A stretch of 64,000 nt of DNA from Allohoeflea poritis (GCF_027889715.1 NZ_JAPJZH010000003.1:372001-436000); one strand, 5' to 3'. Shown: positions 28,001 through 36,414, counted from the stretch's first letter. Program-made: numbers and translations. The notes: generated by a model from the letters alone, not told the origin.

Positions 28001-29715
28001 CCGATACGGGTGGCGACACCGGTGATGGTGCCGGCAATGATGACGGCGGCAATGCCGGAGACGATGATGGCGGCAACGGCGGCGATGATGCCGGGAACGG
28101 TGACGGCACCGGTGATAACGGCGGATCCGGACCGTTTGTCGGCGGCGGGCAGACCTTTACCGTCGGCGAAAACACGGTCATCACCGACTTTGATCCGACC
28201 ACCGATGTGCTCGATCTGGGGCCGTACTCGATCCACGACCAGTTCGCGGTTGATACGCCTGACGGCTTCATGATGCTGAACATGTGGGACAGCAACAGAA
28301 ACACGTTGCTGGAAGGCGTCAATCTCGGTGATCTTTCTGCGGAGAACTTCGCGCCGATCAATGACGCGCATCTGCAGCAGGACATGAGTGCGATCCTGGC
28401 CTTTGAAAACGGCTCCGGCCTTGTCAGGCCGAACACCGTCTACATCCGCTCGCACGAAGAAGGACTGGAAGAGATCGTCGACTTCAACCCGGCGACCGAC
28501 AAGATCAGCTTCTTCTATCTTTCGGTACGTGGTGATGGTCAGCGCAACTTCGCTGTCGAGGATACGGACGAAGGCGCACGGTTCTACAACCCGTTGACGG
28601 GTCAGAGCCTTACGCTTCGCGATGTGTCCTTCTCCGAGCTGGACAGTTCCCACTTCGAATGGCGTGCAAGCCAGCTTGAGGACAGCATCGCGACCCGGAT
28701 GGGACTGGATGCCGTCGTTGATGGCTTCAGCTACGTCAGCGAGAACGTCTTTACCGGCAAGAGCGTTGAGATGGCGGGCGGCGTGGACCGTGCCCCGTAT
28801 CACAGCGAGCAGGGCTATGAAGAGTACACCGGCACCCCGATCGGAAACGGCTCGGATGATGGCGGTTCCGGCGATGACTCGAGCGTTGATCCGGGCGGTG
28901 ATCCGGGCGACGGTGGATCGGATAGCGGCACGGGCGATGACTCCGCGCCGATCGGCGTGACCGTCACCGGTGGCTCGGTCACGGAGGCCGACCCCGGCAT
29001 GGACCACGTGCATGACGATGGATCAAGCCATGTCCATGATGACGGGCACCGCTACATCAACTTCACGGTCACGCTCGATGCGCCGGCCACTGAAGAGCTC
29101 ACGCTGACCTATGCGACATCGGACGGTACGGCCGTTGCCGATACGACCAGCGACGTAGCCTGGGACTATCATACGGCGACCGGGGACCTTGTCTTCGCCG
29201 CCGGCGAGCAGACCCGGACCGTGATGGTCGCGGTGCATCCCGACACGCTGGTGGAGGGCACCGAAACCTTCACCTTCGCGGTGTCCGGGGACAATGTCAC
29301 TGGCACACTCGAAGCCGTCGGTACCATCTTCGACAACGATACCGAAGATACCGGCGATGACGGTGCAGGCGGTGACTCCGGCTCTGACTCCAATACCGGA
29401 AACCAGATCGAGGACGTGGTGCAAGTCAACTGGGACTGGGGCACCGAGGAAACCATTTCGGATTTCGCGCCGTCGGAAGACCTGATTGATTTCGGAGCGA
29501 TGAAAGCAGACCTCATCGAAATCACGGAGTCCGACGGAGATCTCCACATAGAGATCCTTCAAAATGGTGGCCACAAGTACATTCTGGAAAATGTGCAGGC
29601 TGAGGATCTCGCCTTGGCGAACCTGTCCGCCCCCGACTGGAACGACGATGTTCTGCACGGCAGCAATGGCGTCGTGCAGAAACTGACGGTCCTCGGCAAC
29701 GACGACCTGGCATGA
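25021..29715 (+). CDS. Large secreted GH18 chitinase-like protein with repeat modules
   Basis: A 1564-residue modular protein without a Sec signal. An N-terminal domain of unknown family (1-240) is followed by a module with WAWG and DFxPxxDxxxxGW features (about 274-355), then a Gly/Asp/Asn linker. The GH18 catalytic domain (about 423-810) has the DGIDFDWE active-site motif at 555-562, whose final Glu is the acid. Further modules lie at about 904, 1043 and 1138. A Calx-beta-like domain (about 1312-1440) precedes a final WDWG module that ends the protein. The acidic composition and glycine linkers suit calcium-dependent folding outside the cell. The adjacent PrtD/HlyD pair probably exports it. 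Chitin or a related beta-glycan is the expected substrate. Confidence 0.88.
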   Translation: MEGTFEDFLAALLAFESGWDRERYNAGIIQDWQLDQWAGGTVSSFYPNRSSWSELTDDEWETMAYRSMNTLGFVGFQFGEALLIDLGYYDDDFYYGNGAASNTWDGTWTGKNGVNSLEDFMTQDAQDVAIREAFGYNLGFIENGLNAQGRSLDEFLGTTISYTTGGQTVPVEVTLTGVAAAAHLRGATSVVNLLLDGTLSNDEFGTSILQYMDQFGGYDSPQAEELIAYYEGRLTGDEGLGTPGDTSDDDTTNDGSTNGGTASDGTAGVSAATADVVIDWAWGTNAVETSFNPATDTIFVGWLKAEHIDVAESNGNVVFSIPSNNQTVTLQGVSLSQLSAQNFTFLEPSAAAEILSLVGQGSDGDGTGDDAGDDAGGDTGGNAGGGADDDAGGNTGGNAGGGTGGNNGGGNAGGDTGGSGEAPIIAAYFPEWGIYGRDFNVADVEADKITNLIYAFVNVNDQFEIQLHDPWAATDKAFPAEDSVDGVADTWDQAIAGNFNQLAELKEEDPHLTVQLGIGGWTLSQHFSDMASTAQGRATFIDSVVQFLQDYPMFDGIDFDWEYPGGGGLAGNSASEDDGANFTLLAAETRAALDQLEADTGRTYTISAALPGGHDKIENLDIPGLAESLDFMNIMTYDYYGAWQNTTGHLAGMYDLTGGDYDITTSIQMYLDAGVDPSQIVLGLPAYTRAWGGVSVDNPSDAWNSSSSGGAPGTWEAGNYDYKDLLAELQAVDSDWGLYYDDNAQAAFLYNPTLGIFSSFETPSTIALKSEWAQSLGLGGVMFWDLSGDSSGSESLITAAYNSWFEGMTFYEIDDASALEFDAVYGGDGVFAPIAESDTPPTDLPDGSGDDAGDDAGDGSGDDTGGDAGDDAGDDTGGNTGGGTGGGAGSGASGNGTAGVNANTADVVVNWAWGNNATVTDFDPATDTIYVGWFTSATIDVSEVNGSTVFSIPSNNQTVTLQGVGLTQLSAANFTIMDDSAAQEILALVGQEPTDTGGDTGDGAGNDDGGNAGDDDGGNGGDDAGNGDGTGDNGGSGPFVGGGQTFTVGENTVITDFDPTTDVLDLGPYSIHDQFAVDTPDGFMMLNMWDSNRNTLLEGVNLGDLSAENFAPINDAHLQQDMSAILAFENGSGLVRPNTVYIRSHEEGLEEIVDFNPATDKISFFYLSVRGDGQRNFAVEDTDEGARFYNPLTGQSLTLRDVSFSELDSSHFEWRASQLEDSIATRMGLDAVVDGFSYVSENVFTGKSVEMAGGVDRAPYHSEQGYEEYTGTPIGNGSDDGGSGDDSSVDPGGDPGDGGSDSGTGDDSAPIGVTVTGGSVTEADPGMDHVHDDGSSHVHDDGHRYINFTVTLDAPATEELTLTYATSDGTAVADTTSDVAWDYHTATGDLVFAAGEQTRTVMVAVHPDTLVEGTETFTFAVSGDNVTGTLEAVGTIFDNDTEDTGDDGAGGDSGSDSNTGNQIEDVVQVNWDWGTEETISDFAPSEDLIDFGAMKADLIEITESDGDLHIEILQNGGHKYILENVQAEDLALANLSAPDWNDDVLHGSNGVVQKLTVLGNDDLA

Positions 29716-29801
29716 CGTCAACAGACGGCAAACCCGTCTAGACGCCTGACCGCAACCGGTCAGCGCATTGCGCTGCACCGAGATTGCATCAACGCACTGC
29801 T

Positions 29802-29846
29802 CAGGAGCGAGACTTGGTCTGAAGTCTCGCTCCTGATTGTTTTTTC
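29802..29846 (+). terminator. Rho-independent terminator of the GH18 gene
   Basis: A perfect 13-bp stem, CAGGAGCGAGACT (29802-29814) and AGTCTCGCTCCTG (29823-29835), with an 8-nt loop is followed by ATTGTTTTTT. It lies about 90 nt after the stop codon. Confidence 0.92.
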
Positions 29847-30239
29847 AATGACAGCGTACGGCAATTTGTCCGCGCGCTGATCGAAGAAACCACAAACCCC
29901 ATTGGAAACGTGATTGAGGAAGCGGGCAAATAAGCCGACGAATCCATACAGGCGATTGTCCCGGGGCTTTCCTGTCAGGCGTCGCGGCGGCCGGGTATGG
30001 TCTTCTCAACCCCGACATGAATTCTCGTCCGGGTCGCCGCGCTCGGAACTGGTCTTGACAGTTGCCAGTTCACCGGCGGTCAGGCCTTCGACAATTTCCA
30101 GGAATTCTTTCCGTTTACGGCCAAAGCAGACGTTTGCGCTGGCACATCGTTGGAACACTTCAGATTCGCGCGATCCCTGACATTGATCGAATATCAATGA
30201 CCATTTCAGATTTTCCGAAAGCTGCCCTTTGGCAGATCA
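29847..30239. other. Gap between the GH18 terminator and tetR
   Basis: No supportable gene. A short + frame ending at about 29932 (…VIEEAGK, stop) and a 63-codon - frame at 30006-30197 resemble pieces of coding sequence, but neither has a start signal or a recognisable family. Confidence 0.4.
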
Positions 30240-30911
30240 TCAATCCAGATAGTCAAACCTCGGAATCACATCGAGGACGTCGAGAACCGGTTCTCCGTCC
30301 TGCTTCGTTGGCATTCTTCCTTCATTGAACAGCGACGCATACCCGTGAACAAATGCCCAGAGCATGAGTTGGGTTCGAAGGTTCTCAGTATCCGGGCCAA
30401 GCCTTGGTCCGCGTTTTTGCCAATCCAATCCCTCTGCAATTTCTTCCAGGACAGAATAGCTTTCGCGTCCCGCCGCCATAAGCTCATCTCCAGCGTTCTC
30501 GTGGAAGCGGGGAGAAAACATGAGGCTGAACAAAGCCTGGTTTTCACGCGCAAAGCGGACATAGCCTTTTGATGCTGCGTCCAGGCGCTCCCGCCCATTG
30601 GATGCGCCTTCAACGCCCTTTCTCATTTCGGCCGCGTGCCGTCTGAATCCCTCTGCTGCGATCGAGGCAAGTAGACCGTGAAAGCTGCCAAAGTGATTCT
30701 TTGGCGCGGTATGGCTCACGCCAACTCGCGAAGCGATAGCGCGTAATGAAAGAGCATCAAGACCTTCCTCTTCAAGGATCTCCAAGCCAGCCTGGATCAA
30801 TGCAGGTTTCAGATCTCCGTGGTGGTAACCTTTTTTATTATTGTGTCTCAATGCGTTGGCCCTAACATATTTCCATTGTAAATTTTTCGGCTTGCCTTTC
30901 AAGTCATTCAC
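30240..30911 (-). CDS. TetR family regulator
   Basis: A TetR/AcrR repressor of up to 223 residues. The N-terminal HTH is YHHGDLKPALIQAGLEILEEEGLDALSLRAIASRVGVSHTAPKNHFGSFHGLLASIAAEGF, the style of the group with a WHG-type C-terminal ligand domain. The frame opens at GTG 30911, but the YHHG block usually lies near the N-terminus. A TTG at 30851 would remove 20 residues and put the palindromic site at 30869-30883 upstream of the gene. It is divergent from the ABA4-like gene, which it probably represses together with itself. Confidence 0.85.
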   Translation of the reverse strand: MNDLKGKPKNLQWKYVRANALRHNNKKGYHHGDLKPALIQAGLEILEEEGLDALSLRAIASRVGVSHTAPKNHFGSFHGLLASIAAEGFRRHAAEMRKGVEGASNGRERLDAASKGYVRFARENQALFSLMFSPRFHENAGDELMAAGRESYSVLEEIAEGLDWQKRGPRLGPDTENLRTQLMLWAFVHGYASLFNEGRMPTKQDGEPVLDVLDVIPRFDYLD

Positions 30912-30945
30912 ATAGATATTTCCAGTGGAAATTTACATTGGAGAT
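30869..30945. promoter_or_regulatory. Three copies of a palindromic operator, tetR/ABA4-like divergence
   Basis: ATTTCCATTGTAAAT (30869-30883), the perfect palindrome ATTTCCAGTGGAAAT (30918-30932), and ATTTACATTGGAGAT (30931-30945), which is the inverted form. The shared consensus is ATTTCCANTGTAAAT. Position between divergent tetR and membrane-protein genes is classic for a TetR operator. Confidence 0.62.
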
Positions 30946-30951
30946 ATATTC

Positions 30952-31419
30952 ATGAACCCCGAAGCGTATTTTTCCTTGGCTGGTATTGCCGCCATGGCCG
31001 GGTGGGTGATGCTCATTTTGGGGCCAAGGCGCTTCGCATGGTTCAATTTCATTCCGTGCTGGTTGATACCGGGCGCCATCTCAGCTCTCTACTCTGTTTT
31101 AGTACTGACGTGGTTTTCTTCCGCCGAGGGCGGCTTCGATAGCCTGGCGTCGGTTGCAGCGCTTTTTGAGAATGACTGGGCATTGTTGGCCGGTTGGGTA
31201 CATTTTCTGGCCTTTGATCTGTTCGTCGGAGCGGTTATGGCGGCGCGGATGGATTATGCCGGGGTCGGACGTCTTGTTCAGGCACCGATCCTTACAACCA
31301 CATTCATGCTTGGTCCATTAGGGTTCTTGCTTGCAGCGATGACCGAGCTTGGCCTGCGTTTAAGTATTCTCCCGACGCAAACACGCAGCATGAAAGGCAC
31401 GTCAAATGTCATCGCTTGA
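30952..31419 (+). CDS. ABA4-like (DUF4281) membrane protein
   Basis: A 155-residue protein with four hydrophobic segments. MNPEAYFSLAGIAAMAGWVMLILGPRR, LFENDWALLAGWVHFLAFDLFVGAVMAARM and a final LGPLGFLLAAMTELGL follow the ABA4-like family, whose plant founder acts in neoxanthin synthesis. The bacterial role is unknown. The ATG at 30952 is chosen for GGAG about 9 nt upstream; an upstream in-frame start at 30925 would lie inside the operator. It overlaps the next gene by 14 nt. Confidence 0.8.
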   Translation: MNPEAYFSLAGIAAMAGWVMLILGPRRFAWFNFIPCWLIPGAISALYSVLVLTWFSSAEGGFDSLASVAALFENDWALLAGWVHFLAFDLFVGAVMAARMDYAGVGRLVQAPILTTTFMLGPLGFLLAAMTELGLRLSILPTQTRSMKGTSNVIA

Positions 31420-32224
31420 GACGAGTTTCTCCAAGATCGGCAATGAGTACCCGTCACCCTTCAGAACACTTGCAGTCGCCGCCACTGCCCTCTTCCTTCT
31501 ATCTGCACTTTGGGGATTCTTCGACACAAGGCTGATCGACGGTTCGCCAGTCTGGATGAAACCACTTAAATTCGCACTTAGCCTGGCAATACTGTTCGGT
31601 ACACTGGAGATAGTGGAAAGGCGCCTTTCAGAACGTGTTCGCAACGGATGGACGCTAAGCATCACAGTCTTGGTAATGACGGCCGCGTTTCTCTCGGAAA
31701 TGGCTTACATTTTCTTTCAGGCTGCGCAGGCTGAGGATTCGCATTTCAACTACTCCACCCCGTTTCACGAGTTTATGTACACAGTTGTGATGGCAGGTGG
31801 TGCAGTTGCATTGGTAGCCTGTGTCGGATTGATCGGCTGGCTTGTAAAGCGAGATGATGAAGCCGACCTCTCACCGGTGATGCGCGAGGCGATTTGGCTG
31901 GGCTTCATTTTGAGTTTCGTGCTTACGATGATCGTTGCGGGTTTCCTGAGCAGCAATGGAGGGCGATTTGTGGGCATTCATCCTGAAGGAGCCCCAACTA
32001 TACCTCTGTTCGGCTGGTCCGGTGTGACAGGAGATTTGAGGCCGGCGCATTTTCTGTCGCTACACGCAATGCAGGTATTGCCGTTGCTGGCATTTTGGTT
32101 GGAGCGCCGCAAAGTCAAGCGGGCAATACGCGTCGTTCGATCTGTCGCGGTTGGATATACTTTGGTAACGCTGACTGTTTTCTCCATGGCGCTAGCAGGA
32201 ATTCCGTTGATTCCGCTTGCATAA
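31406..32224 (+). CDS. Multi-pass membrane protein of unknown function
   Basis: A 272-residue protein with about seven hydrophobic segments (TLAVAATALFLLSALWGFF, FALSLAILFGTLEI, LSITVLVMTAAFLSEMAYIFF and others). A loop holds HPEGAPTIPLFGWSGVTGDLRPAHFLSLHAMQVLP. I do not recognise a characterised family. It overlaps the ABA4-like gene by 14 nt, so the two are co-translated and probably under TetR control. Confidence 0.75.
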   Translation: MSSLETSFSKIGNEYPSPFRTLAVAATALFLLSALWGFFDTRLIDGSPVWMKPLKFALSLAILFGTLEIVERRLSERVRNGWTLSITVLVMTAAFLSEMAYIFFQAAQAEDSHFNYSTPFHEFMYTVVMAGGAVALVACVGLIGWLVKRDDEADLSPVMREAIWLGFILSFVLTMIVAGFLSSNGGRFVGIHPEGAPTIPLFGWSGVTGDLRPAHFLSLHAMQVLPLLAFWLERRKVKRAIRVVRSVAVGYTLVTLTVFSMALAGIPLIPLA

Positions 32225-32393
32225 CCAAGGTCGTGAGTTGTGTTTCTCAGCAGCCTGGGTGTCGATGTTGAGTTTTAGGTAACCACACAGGCAATTCTCA
32301 CCAGGTCAGGACTTGTTAGCGGTCAACCGACTCTTGCGGCGAACCTTCGTAGTGATTGAATTCGATACGCTCGATGAAGCCTTCGATATATGG

Positions 32394-33488
32394 CTACTCT
32401 GATTGTCCAGTCGTTTCATTCGCTTCCGAATTGCCGGTTTCTTTCGCCGTCTCAGCAAGTATTTGCCAAACAGTCACAAAAACACCAGCGATAACGGGAC
32501 CAATGAGAAGACCGGCCGCGCCAAACATGGAAAGACCGCCAAGCGTGCTGATCAGAATCAGGAGATCCGGCATTTTGGTATCACGTCCGACCAAAGTCGG
32601 ACGCAGCAGATTATCGACTGTGGTAACGACAAGTAACGTCCATAGCAAAAGTGCAATTGCACTTACAGCCTGACCGGCAATGAACAAGTAAATTACGCCG
32701 GGAATCAGAACAAGACCGGGGCCGACACCGGGTATGACCGATAAGACGGCGATGATCATACTCCAAAACGCTGCTCCTGGAATGCCAGTCACCAGGAAGC
32801 CCAACCCACCCAGCAAACCTTGGATTACACCGATAACCAGCGTGCCCTTGATCGTTGCCCGGCTTACCGACATGACCCGGTCGGTCACCCGCGAGCGGGT
32901 CGTTTTCGACAGGCCCAGGAACCGCAGCAATTGCGTCAGGACATCAGTGCTCTCCTGTAGAAAAAACACCATTGCATAAGTCAGGACAAACAAGTTTATG
33001 AAGAAACTTGCCGTGCCTCTTGTCACAACCGACAAAGTACTCACGACAAAAACGGCAAGATTATCCGCCAGCTCTCCGACCTTTGAAACAACCGTCGGTG
33101 CGGCACGCTCCAGTTCCTGGCGGAACGGCAGCCAATCTGGCAGGTTCGAAAGCAAGCTTGTCAGATCGATGTCCCGACCAATTGATATGGCACTACCGGC
33201 TAAATCTTGTGCCTGAGAAGCAGCCAGAACGATTATTCCCAGGACCGGCGCCAAAATGCATACATATAAAAGTATCAAAGTTGCGGCTGCGGCTATACTC
33301 TTCCGGCCATACGATAGAGCCAAAATCCTGAGGTAGAGTGGCTGCGACATCGCGCTAAATACCGCCGCCAGGAAAAGGGTGATCAGGAAGTCCGAGATCA
33401 TTCCGACAAACAACGCAGTGATGGCCAGCGCAGCCAGCCCGACTGCGAATACCTTGCTGTTCTGTACGGATTTGTGTTGGTAGTTCAT
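32394..33488 (-). CDS. AI-2E/PerM family transporter
   Basis: A 364-residue membrane protein of the AI-2E transporter (PerM/TqsA-like) family. It has an N-terminal helix pair, a long periplasmic central region, and the conserved C-terminal block running from GLGFLVTGIPGAAFWSMIIAVLSVIPGVGP to LRPTLVGRDTKMPDLLILISTLGGL. It stands alone on -. Substrates of such proteins are mostly unproven; some members are Na+/H+ antiporters. A second, divergent paralogue lies at 35316-36389. Confidence 0.85.
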   Translation of the reverse strand: MNYQHKSVQNSKVFAVGLAALAITALFVGMISDFLITLFLAAVFSAMSQPLYLRILALSYGRKSIAAAATLILLYVCILAPVLGIIVLAASQAQDLAGSAISIGRDIDLTSLLSNLPDWLPFRQELERAAPTVVSKVGELADNLAVFVVSTLSVVTRGTASFFINLFVLTYAMVFFLQESTDVLTQLLRFLGLSKTTRSRVTDRVMSVSRATIKGTLVIGVIQGLLGGLGFLVTGIPGAAFWSMIIAVLSVIPGVGPGLVLIPGVIYLFIAGQAVSAIALLLWTLLVVTTVDNLLRPTLVGRDTKMPDLLILISTLGGLSMFGAAGLLIGPVIAGVFVTVWQILAETAKETGNSEANETTGQSE

Positions 33489-33886
33489 GACGCGGATTCT
33501 ACAGAACCGGTTCTATGCAATTCAAGCCATGCCGCATTGAATCACAACTTGTAAACAGAACTGTCGATTGCCAACCGATCAATCGCGAAAACGACTTGCA
33601 ACAACTGCGGTCGTACCTGGGGAAGACATGATTGGTTTGTCACAAGGCAATGCCATCGGTTCAAATTGCCGATGTCAACTCTGCTGTCCTGCCCAGCCAG
33701 TCAGCACACATCGGCCAGTTACTGAAAAGGCGCAAGAAAGCTTCGCTTGATTGAGCCTGACGCATGTCGCACTCGGGATGTCTGCAATTTTCCTGCCGGT
33801 GGACCGGTCTATTGCCAATGGTGTTTTGCGAGGCCTATTCTGGCGGCCAATAGCCCAATCAGACCATCGCCGGCGGAGGACAAGAG
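33489..33886. other. 398-nt gap with divergent promoters
   Basis: Lies between a - strand permease and a + strand small secreted protein. GGAGGACAAGAG directly before 33887 is the ribosome binding site for the latter. Nothing else recognisable was found. Confidence 0.5.
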
Positions 33887-34243
33887 ATGAAGTTACTTTG
33901 GATCATCGCCATCCTGGGATTGGCTGCATCGTCCCAGGCGGCACCTGCCGCGCAAACGATCCCCGATCGCTGTGCCTACGCCTACGCGGCGGCAAGCTAT
34001 CGCGTCGCTTTCATGATCCACAAACAGATTACCAGATTTGGAGATGCCGATGCACTTGAGCGGGCTTATCACGCTGTGCAACTTTCGCGTGATCTAAACT
34101 GTCCGGTGGAACCAATGCTCAACGCCATCGACTGCACGGTCTCCCTGCTCATCGATGGTGGTGGAAGCGAGGTGACCGAACCAGAGGCAGTCGAATGTGT
34201 GTCTCGACAATTGGGGCGAGAATTTCCGAAATTAGGCGACTAG
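33887..34243 (+). CDS. Small exported protein of unknown function
   Basis: 118 residues with a clear Sec signal peptide (MKLLWIIAILGLAASSQAA, cleavage after A-A near residue 19). The mature part has four Cys (CAYAYAA, LNCPVE, IDCTVS, VECVSR), which could form two disulfides. GGAGG lies 7 nt before the ATG. No family recognised. Confidence 0.7.
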   Translation: MKLLWIIAILGLAASSQAAPAAQTIPDRCAYAYAAASYRVAFMIHKQITRFGDADALERAYHAVQLSRDLNCPVEPMLNAIDCTVSLLIDGGGSEVTEPEAVECVSRQLGREFPKLGD

Positions 34244-34495
34244 ATGCGATAGCCGCCCCTAGGTGGCAGGCGGCGAACATTAATCCTGCGCCTGACGTAA
34301 CTTTCTCGCCATCGTTAGACTACCGGCTATCTTTTTGGGGTCCTGTCGCCCCTGTTCTTCAATCAAGTAAAGACAAGCTTTGTGCGACGTCAGGTCGAAA
34401 GTATCGCCAATGATCGCTTGGCGCCATTCAGGATTAACCAATAGTTGACATAGGCCGCTGGAATTGTTGGCTTTGCTGTAGGTTCGATAGCCACA

Positions 34496-34795
34496 ATGAC
34501 ACATGAGACAAAAATGACCACCGACCTGAAGTCTGAAATCGAAGCGATGCGACAGGAAATAGCAGCGCTGAAGGACGCCAGAACCGCAGACGAAATTGAT
34601 CGTAAGAAGAAACCCGGCCGAAAAGTCGACAAGGAAAAAAAGCTAGCCGGAGAGGAAACGACTCTTCCTGCCGACGTGGAACAAGCACTAAAAGATATTT
34701 TGGCACAGGGCGAGAAGGAAGTGACCGAGCGACCTCTTCTGGCTGTTGGATTGGCGTTCGCCCTAGGTGTTATGCTTGGCCGTTCGGCTCGATGA
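34496..34795 (+). CDS. DUF883/ElaB-YqjD-like membrane-anchored protein
   Basis: 99 residues. The N-terminal coiled coil (LKSEIEAMRQEIAALKD) precedes a basic stretch (DRKKKPGRKVDKEKK). The C-terminal RPLLAVGLAFALGVMLGRSAR is the single anchor typical of the ElaB/YqjD/DUF883 family. ATGs at 34496 and 34514 are both possible. In E. coli such proteins tether ribosomes to the inner membrane in stationary phase. The next gene starts 3 nt after the stop, as in yqjD-yqjE. Confidence 0.75.
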   Translation: MTHETKMTTDLKSEIEAMRQEIAALKDARTADEIDRKKKPGRKVDKEKKLAGEETTLPADVEQALKDILAQGEKEVTERPLLAVGLAFALGVMLGRSAR

Positions 34796-34798
34796 TGG

Positions 34799-35299
34799 AT
34801 GCAGCGCATGAGTAACATGAAAAGAAATCTGCTACTGCTTTGGCGTTCGGAACGCATACTGGCTGAAGCAAGATTCAAACAGACCACCCGAAAGATGACG
34901 CTCGGGGTATTGGCCGCAATCTCATGCTTGTTTGCCTGGGGTATGTTCAATTGGGCCGGATTTTTTGCGCTTGGGCCTCATGTCGGCAACGCATGGGCGG
35001 CGCTTATTGTAGGACTCGCGGATATCCTTATCGCAACGCTGCTGATCCTGGTTTCGCAAGTCCTGAAACCAGCGCCTGAAGAGGAGATGGTCCGGGAAGT
35101 GCGCGATATGGCGCTTGGTGAAATCGGCGCCGAAGCCGAGGAGGTGCAGACAAAGCTTCTGCAGCTGCGGGATGATGTCGAAGATGTCCGCGCCAATGTC
35201 GCCGATTTTGTCAAACGACCCCTGGATGTATTGTCGCCCTCCCTTATCGGCCCGACGCTGGTAGCCGTTTCAAAGTTGGTGAAGTCACGTTCGAAGTAG
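34799..35299 (+). CDS. Holin-superfamily-III / YqjE-like membrane protein
   Basis: 166 residues with two adjacent membrane helices (LGVLAAISCLFAWGMFNWAGFFAL and AALIVGLADILIATLLILVSQVL). A C-terminal amphipathic, probably coiled-coil region follows (EEMVREVRDMALGEIGAEAEEVQTKLLQLRDDVEDVRANV). It matches the 'phage holin family' proteins that follow yqjD-like genes and are not prophage genes. ATG at 34799 or 34808. It is followed by a 16-nt gap and an AI-2E family gene. Confidence 0.72.
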   Translation: MQRMSNMKRNLLLLWRSERILAEARFKQTTRKMTLGVLAAISCLFAWGMFNWAGFFALGPHVGNAWAALIVGLADILIATLLILVSQVLKPAPEEEMVREVRDMALGEIGAEAEEVQTKLLQLRDDVEDVRANVADFVKRPLDVLSPSLIGPTLVAVSKLVKSRSK

Positions 35300-35315
35300 G
35301 CGGGCAAATAACCCT

Positions 35316-36389
35316 ATGACTGGAACGTCAGATACGTCAGCGCGACTCCAACAAGCTGGTTTTGTCGCAATCATTGGCAGCATTGTCCTGGCATTGCTTT
35401 ATTTTGGTCGAGACTTCATCGTCCCCATTGTGATTGCAGGGCTGCTTACCAGCCTATTCTCATACGGCATTCGGCAACTCACACGGGTTGGCACTCCCTC
35501 ATGGCTCGCTACGATGCTTGTTCTGAGCGCCGGAACACTTGCACTTACTATCGTCGGCATGGTGTTCATCAATCAAAGTGAAGCGTTTCAGCAAGCTTGG
35601 CCGAGCTATTCAGAGCGCCTATCTGGACTTGCAACCGAGCTTAGGAACAAGACGAGTGATGAATTTGCCGACTACGTCCAACAATCGCTATCTCAAATTG
35701 AACTGGCTCCAATAATTGCGGGCTTTGCCAATTCCGCTGGCGGTTATCTCGGCGGCCTCGTGCAGGTTCTGCTCTATTTGGCCTTCATGCTGGTGGAGCG
35801 CGGCAGGTTCGCCGCCAAACTCGCAGCATTGGTTTCTAATGGGGACAAAAGCCGCAAGGTAACCGAATTGTTTGCTTCGGTGAACCAGAGCATTCGTCGG
35901 TACCTGTTCATCAAATCAGTCGTCAGTGCACTCACCGCCGGTCTTTGTTATTTGGTGCTGAAGCTGTATGGCGTTCATTTCTCCGAGCTCTCCGGACTGC
36001 TCATTTTTATATTGAATTTCATTCCTTACGTCGGCTCATTCATTGCCACTGTGATGCCGGCCTTATTGGCTCTGCTTCAATTCGAAACGGTGTGGCCCTT
36101 CGTCCAGATAACTCTCCTGCTTGTTGGCGTACAGTTTCTGGTCGGCAACATTATCGAGCCGACATTTACCGGGCGTACGCTTAATCTGAGCCCGCTGGCA
36201 GTAATTCTCTCGCTAACGTTTTGGAGCACCCTGTGGGGTGTAGAGGGTGCTTTTTTGAGCGTCCCCTTAACGGTTTCCTTGGCTATCGTATGTAGTCATG
36301 TACCCTCATTGCACGCAGTTGCAGTCGTTCTTTCAGAAGACGGGCACCCTGAGAGGTCGCAAAGATCAGACCAGGATCAAAAAGGCTGA
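35316..36389 (+). CDS. AI-2E/PerM family transporter (second copy)
   Basis: A 357-residue membrane protein of the AI-2E family. It has the N-terminal pair FVAIIGSIVLALLYFGRDFIVPIVIAGLLTSLF, a soluble middle, and the conserved ILNFIPYVGSFIATVMPALLALLQF and IEPTFTGRTLNLSPLAVILSLTFWSTLWGVEGAFLSVPLTVSL blocks. It probably forms a small + strand operon with the DUF883 and holin-like genes. It is divergent in sequence from the copy at 32394-33488, so not a recent duplication. Confidence 0.85.
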   Translation: MTGTSDTSARLQQAGFVAIIGSIVLALLYFGRDFIVPIVIAGLLTSLFSYGIRQLTRVGTPSWLATMLVLSAGTLALTIVGMVFINQSEAFQQAWPSYSERLSGLATELRNKTSDEFADYVQQSLSQIELAPIIAGFANSAGGYLGGLVQVLLYLAFMLVERGRFAAKLAALVSNGDKSRKVTELFASVNQSIRRYLFIKSVVSALTAGLCYLVLKLYGVHFSELSGLLIFILNFIPYVGSFIATVMPALLALLQFETVWPFVQITLLLVGVQFLVGNIIEPTFTGRTLNLSPLAVILSLTFWSTLWGVEGAFLSVPLTVSLAIVCSHVPSLHAVAVVLSEDGHPERSQRSDQDQKG

Positions 36390-36414
36390 CCTGAGAGAGC
36401 CTCCGCTTGAAGGC

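Noticed and set aside
34390-34950. 186-codon - frame opposite the DUF883/holin-like genes
   Set aside because: The product is Ser/Arg-rich and featureless; the + strand genes have membrane anchors and tight spacing.
34799-35299. 'Phage holin' label suggesting a prophage
   Set aside because: Neighbours are a YqjD/DUF883-like gene and a permease, no phage gene is near, and this family label commonly covers chromosomal YqjE-like proteins.
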